Source: Antedon bifida (lineage: Eukaryota; Echinodermata; Crinoidea; Comatulida; Antedonidae). From it: a stretch of 64,000 nucleotides of DNA. The DNA is taken from assembly GCA_963402885.1 (NCBI GenBank), contig OY727100.1, positions 23,779,665 through 23,843,664 on the forward strand, read 5' to 3'. The notes under the pieces were generated by a model. It was not told where the DNA came from. It worked only from the letters and a program-made list of their open reading frames with translations, and did no database searches. A program made the position numbers and the translations under genes. This document shows positions 1 through 13,300 of this stretch, one piece after another (position 1 is the stretch's first letter; every line of letters begins with the position of its first letter).

Positions 1-2700
1 TGGTTTTTGGTGGAATCCTGGTAACTGTCAATTTATATCGCTGATGATTCAGGTATAATTTAAATTAAGCTGTGTTTGTGATGTATCCTTTATTTATAAT
101 TATTCAATTTAATTAATGATAATGTTTTTTCATACAGTAATGTACAGTATTCTCCTAGTACAGTATTCTGGTGTATTTTTAGGGTGGTGGCGCTGTTGCA
201 GATTTACAATAAAGGTCTCTTCAATGTAAAAGGAGTGGGTCACATAACAGAATTTTGAGGGTTTACAGTATAAATAAAGTAATTAGTCATTACAACGAAA
301 TTTAAGCTTGATTATGGATGTACGGAAATGGAGATAAATAATGGAAAAATATACAAACTACACAAAATGAAGATTTTCCCAAATAAATTACGGGAAAACC
401 CCAGTAAAACACAACAACTGCTGTCTGTCATCATTCTGCGCACTCATAAATATGTGAGCGTGACGTGCTGCGCAGCAAGACTACCTTACGCGACACGTAA
501 CAAAACTACTGACATTTTATATCCCAAAATTTCTAAGAAACTCTGCGAGTTCTGATCCAATTCCAAACGTTGAATAGACCTAGGCCTAGACCTAGTAAAA
601 TTCATTATGGCTTTGTGCTGAAAAAAAAAACAAACTTGAGGAAAAGTAGAGTCTAGGCCTAGGCCAAGTGTCTCTAGGCTGATCTAAAACTCTTCCTGAT
701 ACAGCCTTAGCACTTCAGTGTTCACACACTGCTCGGCTCAATCTCATGTCTCACGTTCGTGTCGTGATCATGACTGGCTTGCTTCTCGTCAACAAGATAA
801 CATGAGGCTAGAAAATGTCAATGATACACGAGCAAGAATACCTAACGTTTAATCTAAAGAACATCAAGTTACACATATTAAAATAAATTAATAAGGTATG
901 AAAATAAAATGTATAAACAAAAACGTCTTTAGCTAAACTGAAGCCATTCATTCAACTTGTGTTGTGTGAAGATCAAAACAACAAATTACGGGCGCCCTCT
1001 GCTGTAAAAATAAATCATAAACACGAGAAATAATAAAAATTAACTCACCTAACGTTGTTTGACATATATATTATAATTCCATGATATTTATAAATTCCCT
1101 TCTGTAAACTGTTTAAGTTTTAATATCCAAAATCGCACGTGTTTTAATGTCGGGTCATTCAGATAATCACAACACAATTGGCGCGCGAAATGAATCTTGA
1201 AATTGTTCACTTACAGTTTAAAAACTTGCTGATATATCCAAAACAAGAAAGACAATTACATTAAAATTCGTCAAAATAAATATCATTGTTCACAACTTAC
1301 ATATTTCAAACGGAAATATATTTAGAAAACAACGAGTTAATTATCCACTACGTAATAAATTCGATGGACCAGGTTCATGAACTTCCTCGGAGAGCACAAA
1401 ATGGCGGCCAGAGTTCGCGTTGTTCTTTATTCGAATATATGCAAATTACTTCCCATGGAAGAGCTCTCGCTGACGCGATGGTATTCGCGTTGCCATAACA
1501 GTGTCAATCAATTATCGGCGTCTTTGTTAATCAAAATAGCCCCGCCTAGTAATTAGGTATTTCAACCAATCAACGATCGAGTGTTTTTTTTTACATGGAG
1601 CAGCCGAAAGAGGGCTCTCGTCAAGTATTCAATCACATGACCTGAGATTTGCTTCGGCAGAATTTCCCGGCAAAAATAAACTCCTCGTGTATTTTTGTCA
1701 ATCTTGGTTTCTGAACAGACCGAGGAGAAAAAAATCCCTGTATGTACTGCTGTATCTTAAGTTTCGTTATTATATTTATCAGATGAAAATATTGTTGGGT
1801 GTATTTGATTATTTTACTATACTGTATTTCATACATTTATGTGTGTTAGATAAATCATGAATGATTCCACCGAACTTACGAGTTAAAATAACTATAGCGA
1901 GGCATTTAATGAATAGGCAAACTGCCTTAAAATGTGACATGTGTGTATAGCATGTAATAGTACTAGGAGTATAATCTATGTAAGCCTGTACTATAAGAAG
2001 ATTAACGTTCTTTTAATAATAATTGCTGAAACTACTGTACTATCATTTATCAAAAAACATTTATTTCATAAAATCTCATTTAATGACATGATTGATTCAA
2101 TGTCGAGGACATGATCAGCGGCATTGGATCAACAAAGTCACTTGCTTTAAAATGCTTACGTCTTAACAAATTATGTGCTAGTTTACTTAATGTTAAGTGC
2201 TACTAATACTTAGGCAGGAATTAGAGGGGAAAAGATAAAAGCAATCATTGCTTTACAACCATGGTACAGTATATACAAAATAGTTGATAACAAAACTGTT
2301 GTTCAATAAAGTATAGACCGGTGTAAGTATAGAACCGCTACTTTTCAACAAATAATGTTTAAACATACTTTTCTACTATTCTTCAAACTTCCAATTGTTA
2401 GTTTCTTTTTAATATCTTAAACTACACTATTATTCTCTAATATTTATAGCATATGACATATTTTGACATGGATTTTATCATGGAATGTTACATAATACAA
2501 TGACTACACATGTGTTTATACTATGTATTTTCAACTCTAACTTTATTTTTACTTAATTTAGATTTAACTGGCACAAATAATGTCTAATGTTGTTAGAGTA
2601 CTAACGAAAATAATCATCAACAAATATATTTTATAGATGAAAATAAATGAAGGAATTAAGCATTTCAAAATGTATTTTTTTAGAATTTGCTTATTAAAAG
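1..2700. other. Intergenic; no supported gene
   Basis: I see no exon chain or recognisable protein in this stretch. The part around 1170-1640 is less AT-rich and has promoter-like features: an AAAATGGCGGCC box at about 1398 that matches the YY1-type motif found near many animal start sites, and CCAAT-like boxes near 1505 and 1566. The ATG in that box opens only a 51-codon frame (1401-1556) with no family resemblance. It may be the 5' region of a gene lying mostly outside the window, but nothing proves this. Confidence 0.4.
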
Positions 2701-2720
2701 AAAATAAACATTAAGTCTTC

Positions 2721-5476
2721 TCACTTCTTCTTTGGAGGTGGTCTGAAAGATAAAAAATATCAAATATAAACAAAAAATTCACATTATAAAAAAAACATAA
2801 ATTAACAAATTAAAATGCTTAAATGTAAAATTACCTGTATGTGCCAACTACTACAGCGTGATCTCTTTCGTAGGGTTCAAGGGTCAATTGTTCTTGCGGT
2901 TTTAGTCGTTCTGCTTGGAGTTTTTTAACCTCCTCAGCAAACACTGCTTCAGGTTGTGCTGTGCTGTCAATACAATTTGCCTGTAGAAAATAATTACAGA
3001 ATAACATTTAATCATATGTAAAGCAGTTACAGAGGTGGCACATGGAATGCTGTGCAGTTAGCGTTTCCTTGCAACTGTAATTTTTTTATATGCAAGTCGT
3101 ACCACATACCTTAATTGAAATTACAAAATTTCCCTCATTCTTGAGGAAATGATGAGAATTAATTGCAACAATTCTAGCTTGGTCTGGTTGTGCAACATCA
3201 GCAAATACGGTATCAACCATTCCTTTAAGAAAAATATTGGAGCAATTAAGAATCTACTCAGAAGTGATAAGAACTCATGCAGGGCATTGGCTAATAAACA
3301 GTGTTTAATAAGGTAAAACATTATAGACAATTGATAATAATTACATGTTTTGTTAGACAGTGTTTTTATATATATAAATTGATCATGCACCATTTAGTTT
3401 TAATTGGTTTCACAGTGGACACCAGCAATCTAAGCTCTTGTACTTACCTACTAGCATTCGATACTTATGTGGGTGTCTGGCATCCTCTATGATTGGTATC
3501 ACATTCGTTCGTTTCTTTGCTACGTTTATTAAATCTCTGCCAGATCTGTGCGAAAATTCAACGGCATACACAAGCCCACTCTAAAAAAGAACAAATATTA
3601 TTGTGAATTTTGTTAAAATGTCTTTAAAATTTTATCGCATTTTAATTGATATCTCCTACACTTAAAAATTCTCAAAGATAAGCCTACACTTAGTATGAAC
3701 ACCACAATAATTAAATGAAGTTTACTTACTGGTCCCACGATATCTGAAACATGTGAGACAGTGGTACCAGAGGCAGCACCAAGGTAGAGAACTTTACTGC
3801 CAGGCTTTATGTGGATTTTATCAATACCACCTAGAATAGCTGCTGCTAACTTAGATCTAAATGGATTCCATGCTCTGTACTCAATCTTGCCCTCTTCTCC
3901 AGGTTGCTGAAAAAGAAATAATCAATCAAAATGTCATCAAAAAGACCCTTAAAAAAGTTATTCATATCAATAAAAAACAAGGATAAATTACTTTAAAAGA
4001 AGATAAATAGTGAAATAAATATAAAGTAACAACAGAATGTTCAGGTAGCGTCCAATATCAAACATCTTATGACTGGATAAGTCGTACAATTGAATAAATA
4101 AGTATCAAGTGTTACCTCTACTGCAATTCTTTTTTCACCATAAACCGACTCTCCTATCACCATGTTACGCGTAACTAAAGCATCTTCTTTGCCGCGTGCA
4201 ATAAACACTCCTACAAAAGAAAAACATCAAAATGAGATTTGAACATGGTTTTACCAACAAGTTTAATATTCTGTTTATTTTGGAAACTGCAAAGCTAATT
4301 GTTTGGGTTGCTTACCTTGAATTCTGTGAGGTTCAATGGACACGGATCTACCTGCTCCAAATCCACCTCGACCTCCACGACCTGTAATCAAATAGAAAAA
4401 TATGAAGTAACATGAAGTATGTTTTAACAAACCAAATATTATAATTGTTGTATAGTATTTTTGTTTTTAAGTTCTAGAAAACAAATATCGAGTCACAGTA
4501 AATTAAATTTTGAATATTTGATAATGTAACAATAATACAATTAGACTGTTATAAGTTGTTTATAAAATTAATACTGCTTGTTGCCAAAGGACAAACAATT
4601 TACGCACCTCCTCCTCTTCCACGTCCACCACCACGACCTCTTCCTCCGGGACTAAATCCTACAAAAAATATTACCATGATGATTAATAATGATAAATATT
4701 ACATTTATTCTAAATATATTTGCGATATTTATAGTAGAAAACATTTTTTAAATGTACAAAACAAAAGGCAGCCTAAAGTCCGATTACAAAACAAAATATA
4801 AAAACACTAAAACAAATGTTTAAGCTGTAACTTACCACCACGGCCACCTCTACCTCCCCTGCCACCTCCTCTCCCTCCAAAGCCGCCACCCCTGCTACCA
4901 AAACCACCTCCTCGTCCACCTCTACCGCCTCGTCCTCCTCTATCGCCACCACCACGGCCACGTGGAGAAAAGCCAAATCCTGAAAATAATAAATAAATAT
5001 GTAAACATTTCAAAAGATAAAGGTCTTTTTGTTGATGTTTTTCACTTTCTTTGTAGTGTGCTAGACTAGTAATACATTAATGCCTGAAAGAAAACATGAC
5101 GCATTTGTTACAAAAATTAACATAAAATCAAAACATGAATAAGATTTTTTAGAGCAAAAACAAACATGGATTATATTACATATTAATATGACAGACACTA
5201 CCCAAAAGTAGTAGGTAAAAAGGAATGGTTAGGCCTAGACGTCTTCACGTGTTTACACATTCTTTCACCTCAAGTGTACATCGTCGCGTGGCATGGTCAT
5301 GGTGTAGGCTAGCTAGCTAGGCCTAAGTTTTGGATGACCCAATACTAATAATTGTCATACTAATTACTCTTTATCAAGCAATCCGCCAGCAAAAATAACT
5401 TAATTAAAATAATAAGGAAGTTTACGTTTCTAATAATCGTTACAATAATGAATCCATACATACCTGGTCTGCCCAT
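2721..5476 (-). CDS. FBL: Fibrillarin, rRNA 2'-O-methyltransferase (10 coding exons, 319 aa)
   Basis: Catalytic subunit of box C/D snoRNPs; it transfers methyl groups from S-adenosylmethionine to the 2'-O of pre-rRNA in the nucleolus. Coding exons in reading order: 5464-5476, 4836-4979, 4608-4658, 4316-4381, 4116-4210, 3730-3906, 3448-3580, 3110-3222, 2835-2980, 2721-2742. All junctions are GT-AG and the frame is continuous over 960 nt (320 codons with stop). The N-terminus is MGRP followed by a Gly/Arg-rich (GAR) region to about residue 85, then the signature [19 protein letters not shown]. The methyltransferase domain shows the SAM-binding segment [20 protein letters not shown], then [39 protein letters not shown] and the C-terminal [12 protein letters not shown]. 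Length matches the usual ~320 aa. The start is the only ATG joining in frame to the RGG exons. Identity is certain; exon ends were placed by eye. Confidence 0.97.
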
Positions 5477-5631
5477 ATTATTATTATTATTGACTACAAT
5501 ATTTGAGAATTAAAAACAGAATCCAACACGTGCATGTTCTTTGATCACAAACGATGCGGGCATGCAGCGGTGCCCATGCGCTTTTAATTTTATTCATAGA
5601 GGTCGCTGTTGATATTTTTTTAATGATCAGC

Positions 5632-6371
5632 ATCTGATGACGGATGCAAATGCAAATGCTGTGGATTGAAAATGAATATGAAGAAAACAAAAGTTATGGC
5701 AAATTCCATGGTACCTCATGGTTCTGTGACTGTTAATGGCAATAAAATTGATGAAGTAAATGAATATATCTATCTGGGGCAGAGATTTAGCCTGAGAGAA
5801 AAGAATCAAGAACAGGAGATAAAGAGGAGAATCAGATTGGGCTGGTGCCAATATGGTAAACTGAGCAACATCATGAGAGGGGAAATACCGTTAAGCCTAA
5901 AAAGAAAGGTCTTTAATCAATGCGTGTTACCAACCATGACATATGGAGCTGCGACCTGGGCACTGTCAAATAAAATGGAAAAGAAAATAGCAGCAGCACA
6001 GCACAACATGGAAAGAAATATGCTCGGAATCACATATAAAGACAGAAAAACAAATGAATGGGTGAGAAAACAAACACAAGTTCAAGACATTATAAGAACT
6101 ATCAAATTAAGTAAGTGGAAGTGGGCTGGACATATCAGTAGGAGAAGAGACAATAGATGGACTTCGCTAATGACATCGTGGAGACCGATGGATGGGAGTA
6201 GAAATAGAGGAAGACAAAGAGTGAGATGGCGAGATGAAATAGACAAGTATTGGGGTACAGTACAGTGGCAGGGAGCAGCTAGAGATCGTGCACTGTGGCA
6301 GAAACATGCTGAGGCTTTCGTCCAGCAGTGGACTGACAACGGCTGATGATGATGATGATGATCTGATGACG
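5632..6371 (+). mobile_element. 5'-truncated RTE-type non-LTR retrotransposon with 11-bp target-site duplication
   Basis: The direct repeat ATCTGATGACG occurs at 5632-5642 and again at 6361-6371. Between the copies lie the 3' part of a reverse transcriptase ORF and a short (GAT)n tail (about 6344-6360). A truncated 5' end, a microsatellite tail and flanking duplications are the marks of target-primed reverse transcription, and short GAT/TGA-rich tails are usual for RTE/BovB elements. The insertion lies about 160 bp upstream of the fibrillarin start codon. Part of the repeat could come from the GAT-rich tail itself, but ATCTGATGACG is not simple sequence. Confidence 0.82.
5651..6346 (+). pseudogene. 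Reverse transcriptase C-terminal fragment (RTE clade)
   Basis: About 230 codons stay open to the stop at 6344-6346. The piece starts inside the RT domain at CGLKMNMKKTKVM, typical of the segment after the YADD catalytic box, so the endonuclease and catalytic palm are missing. Further on it has YIYLGQRFS, then LPTMTYGAATWALS, MERNMLGI, KWKWAGHISRR, a basic RGRQRVRWRDEI motif and the ending EAFVQQWTDNG, all matching the C-terminal region of RTE/BovB polyproteins. No proper ATG start exists because of the 5' truncation. The open frame suggests a fairly recent insertion. Not expected to be functional. Confidence 0.88.
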
Positions 6372-7312
6372 AAAATTATCTGTATTTTTTACCTCTTTTT
6401 ATTTAGATCGTTGCTTATTTGGTATCTATTAACAGTTTTCTACCGAACGTGTTATCCAAAGTTTTCATTGTACATTATTTTATTACTGTTGTCTTATTCA
6501 ATTGTTTTATTTTTAAGACCGTTTTGGAAACAAACTTTGGTTTAACTGGTTCTGTTTCTCTTTGTTTATTGCATACCATGTCATGTTTGTATAAATAGCC
6601 TACATAATGTTTCAATTGGGAATTTCGAATAAAGTTAATAAATAAAGATTTGTTCATATTTGTTCTCAGTAATTATAATGTCTTTCTTTATATTTGATAT
6701 ATCAACCGGACCCGAAAATAGAAATGATTCGGATTTGTTGTTGGCATGCATAGCAGCATTGCAATGCTTGATAGGTGACGTGTAGCATCGGAAAATAAAC
6801 ACACACAAAAACAGAAATACCGACGGAATTCAACCTAAAAACAATGCTCGGTTCAGAACGTACATATTGGTACCTGAGTCAGTTAGACCTATACAAATAA
6901 AATATGTGAATTTTATCATATAGGCCTTAGGCGCGCCTATATCTAGAGGTTTTGAAGACTGAGGCAATGCAAAGAGAAATATTGTATTACAGGCGAAAAG
7001 GGGTAATGGTATCCTCACATCCATTTTTAAAATTTCTAATATGGTCCCCAAAATGTGGCACCAGGATAAATAGAAAGCTAAAAACGTGATGTATATTTGT
7101 GTATAGACCTCACAGTAAATAATATGAGTAATGTATAATGTTTACATTATGATTGGTATCTCTTGATTACAGTTTGATTTTAAATTGTTTTCAACTACGA
7201 TGAGTACAAAGTCCTACTTTCTTATCACAACAGGCGTTATATTAGCGGCATCTCGTCCTAGGCGGGAACTGGTAATCTGTGCCACCATTTTACGATTTGT
7301 AATTTAACTGTT
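6372..7312. other. Intergenic spacer upstream of the mesh/SUSD2-like gene
   Basis: AT-rich spacer with no supported coding exon. It should contain the promoter and 5' UTR of the plus-strand gene starting at 7313, but I see no clear TATA box. Confidence 0.4.
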
Positions 7313-10300
7313 ATGATGGAGTTAAACCGACTGCTTTTACGGGCAATTTCTTTATTTGTATTAATCTCTATTGCTTCTTCATTTGGTGAGTTATATGTGT
7401 GTTTTTTTAGGATCTATATAATTGAAGATAGTGTTCTTTTAAAAAAAGCTTTTACAAAATGGTATCACGGGTGTGGCCATGACTAACATTTAGTTCTAAC
7501 TAAGTCATCTATTAGCCGTATTCACAACCACAGTTAAAGTGCATAATTTCCTTTAGTAAGTACTTCACTTAACTCAATAAATATTTAAGTATTTCCTTAA
7601 ATTGTATTCATTTATATAGAAGATTTCTTTTTTTAATTTTAATGGTAGTGTTTCCCTTAGCCTAAGTATGAATGGTGAATAGCCACTGATTCTTCTACGC
7701 ATTGTTATCAATACTAAACATAAGTTTATATAATATTCGATAATATAACATTTAACATCATGTCTATATTATACTTGCTCTATATTTCTTAAATTTACGC
7801 CTTAGTTGATGAGTCCTTTGATATTGAATTTTGATAATAATAATATAATAATAATTTCCTCCAATTATAAATAAATGCATATTATAAATGAATAAAAATT
7901 CAGGAGGAGGGCAGGCAAACTGAGGAACAAGTTCCTATAACCTTAAAGCTTTTGACTGCCCTTAGAAAAGACAATATACATTATAATTTGATCCTTTTAT
8001 TTATTTCAGATCTGTATCCTTACGGGTTGGATAATAGAGACAATTTCCTGCAACAAACAAACGATGATTATTCTAAACCACTAGAACACAAATACGGACT
8101 TCCATTCAACAACAAGAAATACTGGAAATCTTACGTAAGCAATACAATAATTAATATTTAAACGACGAATAAATAAAAAGAATGAGTGTCATGTGTTCAT
8201 GTCATGTCAACGTTGAGTTTAGAGGTATGCGCTGCGCTAAGTTTATTTGATGCAGGAATCACAAAAATAAAATTATTTTTTACGTTACGTCGACGTAATT
8301 CAGATTACTGAGAGTTTATAAATGATTGGCAGGGAATTTGGTAGAATTCAACGCCAGAAATCTTACTTTTTCTTGAAGGTAAATGAAAATGGAGTACTTT
8401 CATTTGTGGACCCAGTTAACGAGTACGATGATATTCAACCACCTATGCCCGTTGGTCCAGTTCTGGATCAATTCGGAGCGGTAAGTACATACTTAAGACT
8501 CAGACTCAGATTGTGATATTGATGGTGAATTTTTTATACAACAGTAGGCCTGTAGTGTAACATTAAAGCTTGGTTGATTTCCTACTAAAAGAGCGTGGTT
8601 CTCACTACAGACGCGTAACGCAAGGACGTACGCGCAACGCAAGCAAGTTGACCAATGACTGAGCGACGAATAATCCACCGCTTGTGATTGGTCAATACTT
8701 ACGTTGCCCTTATTTTCTTGTGATGCGTCTAGCGAATCAAGCTTAAACCAATGCTTGTATAGTCTCGTTCGTTTTTTAAATATATTTGTATTATTCTATG
8801 TATATTAGCCCGTAAGTCAGCGTATTATGATTGCACCGTTTTGGGCGAATGTGGATATATCAAATCGAGGCTACGTCTACTATAGGATGGAGACAGACGA
8901 AGACCAACTTCAGCGATTTAATGAAGAAATTCACGATTTTTTTGTTGATTACATGGATTTTGAAGCAAAGTTTTTAATTATTGCAACATGGCTTGATGTT
9001 GGGTTTTATGGTGAAAGTGGAAATAACAACCCGGTAATCTATTGTTTATTTTGTTTAATATAAATACCAATTTTTGTTTTATAAACACCATTTTTTACCA
9101 CGATTATTCATTCTCGTAAGTAAATATCTGTTTGTTTAATATAAATACCAATTTTTGTTTTATAAACACCATTTTTTACCCACGATTATTCATTTCGTAA
9201 GTAAATATCTGTTTCGTGACATACACAGATCTCATAAATACAATAAAGCATGTACACAAATATGTCCAGAGTTGGCCAATGACGCATTTGTTTGTTCTCG
9301 TGGTTTATATGTATTTTAATTATAACGAGGAGCCGCCATGCATTCGTTTTCGAATATTTAAACACAAGGTCCAAAGGTCATAGTTTACTCTTATTTCTGC
9401 CAATCAACACATTTTAGGGGAAACAAAAGACCGTAGGTCCTACTAAGCTTCAATGTTAAAGAATTCGTTTAAAAAATAATATTACTATAACATTTTAGTG
9501 CCATATATTATTAACAGTTTACTTTGACAAACAAAAATTGGATCGGAAAAAAGGTATACATGAGAAAACTGTAATTTAAAGAAAAAAGTAAACCGGAAGC
9601 CCATTGTCTGTTTGTTAACCGTTTATTTGTTTTAGGGGGCATCTTTGATAAACTACATGGACGGTATTTGGTCGTCACTAAAAAATGTGATCGCATCATT
9701 TTTGTTATAACTCTTTTTACAATGTATATATATATTTTGAATTTCAGCGTAACACGTTTCAATTGATTGTTGGTACAGATGAATTTGAGACTTTTTCGAT
9801 GTTTAATTATAAGCGAATCGATTGGGTTGCTGGAGTTGAAAGTGAAGGAAGCCCGGATACCGGTAGAGGAGGTACCGCAGCCCAAGTACGTTACTTAGTA
9901 TTCATGATTTGATTTTAGTATTTAATACTATATATACTGTAACAGAGAGGCCGGGCATTCGGAGGGCTTATTTACCTCCCTCTAATAGGCCTATAGATAA
10001 AACTGCTAAATACCTCATTGAGGTAAGGGGCGGGGCGTAATAAAACAGCGCCATGCACGGACATAAAACTTTCGATCGGTATGACGTCAATATAGACTAG
10101 AGACCACATGTCAAGAACAGAGTCTCCCAGAAAAAAATAACATTTATTCAAAATCCGAGTGAATCGGTTACTATGGTGGTCAGGTGGCTGAGATAGTGTC
10201 ACTAGGATTATGTGAGAGAATTACATTTTCTTCTAGGCTGGGTTTAATTATGGAGATGGAGATCGTTCGACGCCGTTACCATACTCCAGAACTAGTAACA

Positions 10301-13300
10301 TCCTCCGATGGACGACTGAGAGCAATGTAGACGAGCCTGGGCTGTGGCTCTACCACATTAGTGAGACTGAAATTGAAGATGGAGGTTGCAAACCTTCAGG
10401 TAAAATACGCAGGGGGTTCAGACCTCTCAATACTTGGAAAAATGAAATATCAGTCTTATGAAACTATAGAGGGCGATATAATAATACATCAAACCATAGA
10501 GGGTGCTATAAAAAAACCTAAATAAATGATATAAATAATGGTAAATGTGGGTATGTCCGGTGTGCCAAAGGGGGAAAATGTGGTGCCAGCTCAATATTTC
10601 ACTTATGCACTTGTCAATTGTATGACCCACTATACGACCCCCGGGAGAGGTGCGTCATTTGTCCGATGTGTGTCATACCATTGAATACCATGACGCACCC
10701 GTGCGTCAAAAATGTGACTTACCTTTAGGTGACCATGACGCACCCATTTTGACGCACTGTGACCATGTTGTTTATGATATGGTGGGTGGTAAAGTGACGG
10801 ACATTGACACACCTTGTTCATTGATGTGACGTACCATCTAGGTTTTTTGACGCACCCCTGCGTCAGTAATTATTTGTAAATGACGCACCCATGACGCACC
10901 TCTCCCGGGGGTCGTATAGTGGGTCATACAATTGACAAGTGCATTATTATTTTACTTCACTTATATTTATATAAAAAGAGATAAGCAAAATCAGTCTGTT
11001 TACTTGGTTAACCAAGTTCTTTTTTAAATTTAGAGCTTGCAATTGTTGTCTTCTTTGAAGGTTTAATTCATATGTGTGGGTTTATGAATTTTTTTTATTT
11101 AGGAACTGTAAGAACGTTTCCAACGTACACCTCGATGATGGGACATGACGACCTATTTGTGACCGGCCCTTGCTTTGATAGTGAAGATGATATCTGGGTT
11201 CGCTTTGGCACAGAAAACAACCCAATAGAGTTCTCCAATTGCACTTACCTCACTCAGAATAAAGCCTGGTGTATAGTGCCCTCATTCTTTCAGACAGGTC
11301 GCATTGATATCGCCGTGTCAATCAATGACAGGGCAAGTTTTGCTTATGTTGGCAAGTTTGATATAGGTATGTGTACTTTCTAGTAGACCAGTGCCTTGGC
11401 TAAATCATGGAGCTATTTCATGGCTAAATGTGCAATAGTATTATAATGCTTAAGTCCGCTCTATATGTGATAATGTAAATTATAAGAAACTCTATTCTAG
11501 TAGTGATGTTGTACATAACCCTTTAAAATGACACTTAGACATACAGTATAACAACACGTATTTTGTTGCTTAAAGTTGAGATCGGTGCTGTTCCTTACGG
11601 CGTGTGGCGAGTAAACCCTGACAGTGAATCGTGGCAAGTTGCACATCGTGAAGTCACCATAGAATGGGATCCATTGAGAATCAATTATACAGAGATAAGA
11701 GTTGATCTTATGGCTTACTCTGAGGTGGATGGTATTCCAAAATGGGAATGGGCGGAAGAAATCACCTACGATGCTCCAAATACCGGACACTTTACGTGGA
11801 CTCCTAGACCGACTTGGGAAATCCTAGAACACAATGCAGTTGGCGCACTTCGTGTCACTAGAAGGTGGAAAAAGTAAGAAACAGAAACATTCTTTACTTT
11901 GCATTTTATTATTTGTGAAATAAATTTCTTAGTATTTAAAATACTTTATTAATACATGTTTTATCAAGTTCAAGTTATCTTTATTGTGTTTTCACAAACA
12001 GGTATAAAAACAATATTGGTTGTTGGTTATAAAACAGAATATCAATAAAAACATTAAACAAGTTCAAGGCATATAGAAAACCTACGATATGTTGTATTAA
12101 ATTCTCATTATAACCTGCTAATGTGCACTCTTACTATTTCTTTCCCATTTACCTGCACCTTTCATTTCAGAGATGACTTTGCCCTTTGGAGTGACATTCA
12201 TCCATTAGGCTATATGCTCTACGATTGGTATCAAAACGACCAAGAACTGTGGGCAACCATGCGTTGCGAGGAATGGTACGAACAGGAGGTCAACGAGGAT
12301 GAGTACGTCCTAGAGCTTGAACCATGCCCATGTAACCTCAGTCAAGCATTAGCTGATAGAGGGCGCTTTAGACCTACGCCAGAGTGTAACTTGGAGAGTG
12401 ATGAGTTTTATTGTTACCAGAGATCAACCATTGTACATTGTGTAGAGAATATTGTTCCAAGGTAATTATATATTACATCTACTGAATTGAATTACAAATA
12501 GAAAGAGAAGATATACATTTATGGGGATGCAAGTGACATACAGTATTTAGATTTCTCACATCGGTGGTGTAATGTAGGCGGCAAATGCCCTTGTTTCGCA
12601 CTCCTAAGAGGTTCTCCGATGCTGGGTAGTTGCATTGGGTTGTTTATGCTCTGGTGCACCTGGGTTTAGCCAGTGAGGTATATATTATAATTGATGTAGG
12701 CTTTGTTCCATTATCAGTTTAATTTGATGAGTGTTATTGTATTCTACTAGCCCACGTGGATCTGACAGTGTTTGCTGTTACGATGAATTTGAAAACTTGG
12801 TGTACTCTGGAGACAGTGAGGAGGCAAGTTTCTCTAGAAAGTATACAAAGGAAGGAATACCACCGTACAATGCTCAGTACCAAGTTCCACTGTTGTCTCA
12901 TTGGCTGTATGATGGACTGCCTTACTTTTTCTGTTGTGTTTGGGGCAATCGATGCGAGTATTATCAACGCTTACGAGAGACTCCTGATTGCAAGGAGTAT
13001 GAACCTCCAAGAACAGGTTTGTAATTTCACTACACAAACTATAATTTCTATCAAATAATTATTAAATGTAAGTTGTCAAAATAAATGAAACTGAATAGGG
13101 TAGTACAGACTGGTAAAACAATACTGTAAACTGTATCTATAACTATTCCATAACTACAACAACTACAATATACACTGATGAAATAAATATATAAAAAATT
13201 GTAATTTCCATGATATTTTGTAGCTGCTATCTTTGGTGACCCTCACGTTATGACCTTTGACGGTGTTGCTTATACATTTAATGGAAAAGGAGAGTATACC

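Noticed and set aside
1401-1556. 51-codon ORF starting MAARVRVVLYSN in a YY1-like ATGGCGGCC context
   Set aside because: Too short, no family resemblance and no splice continuation; the motif alone can explain the ATG.
4773-5013. Val/Glu/Ala-rich ORF antisense or out of frame in the fibrillarin GAR exon
   Set aside because: Shadow frame of the RGG-coding exon; the RGG frame continues correctly through splice sites.
5643-6360. RT fragment as a domesticated gene
   Set aside because: It lacks the catalytic region and a start codon, and is flanked by a target-site duplication, so a dead 5'-truncated copy is the simpler explanation.
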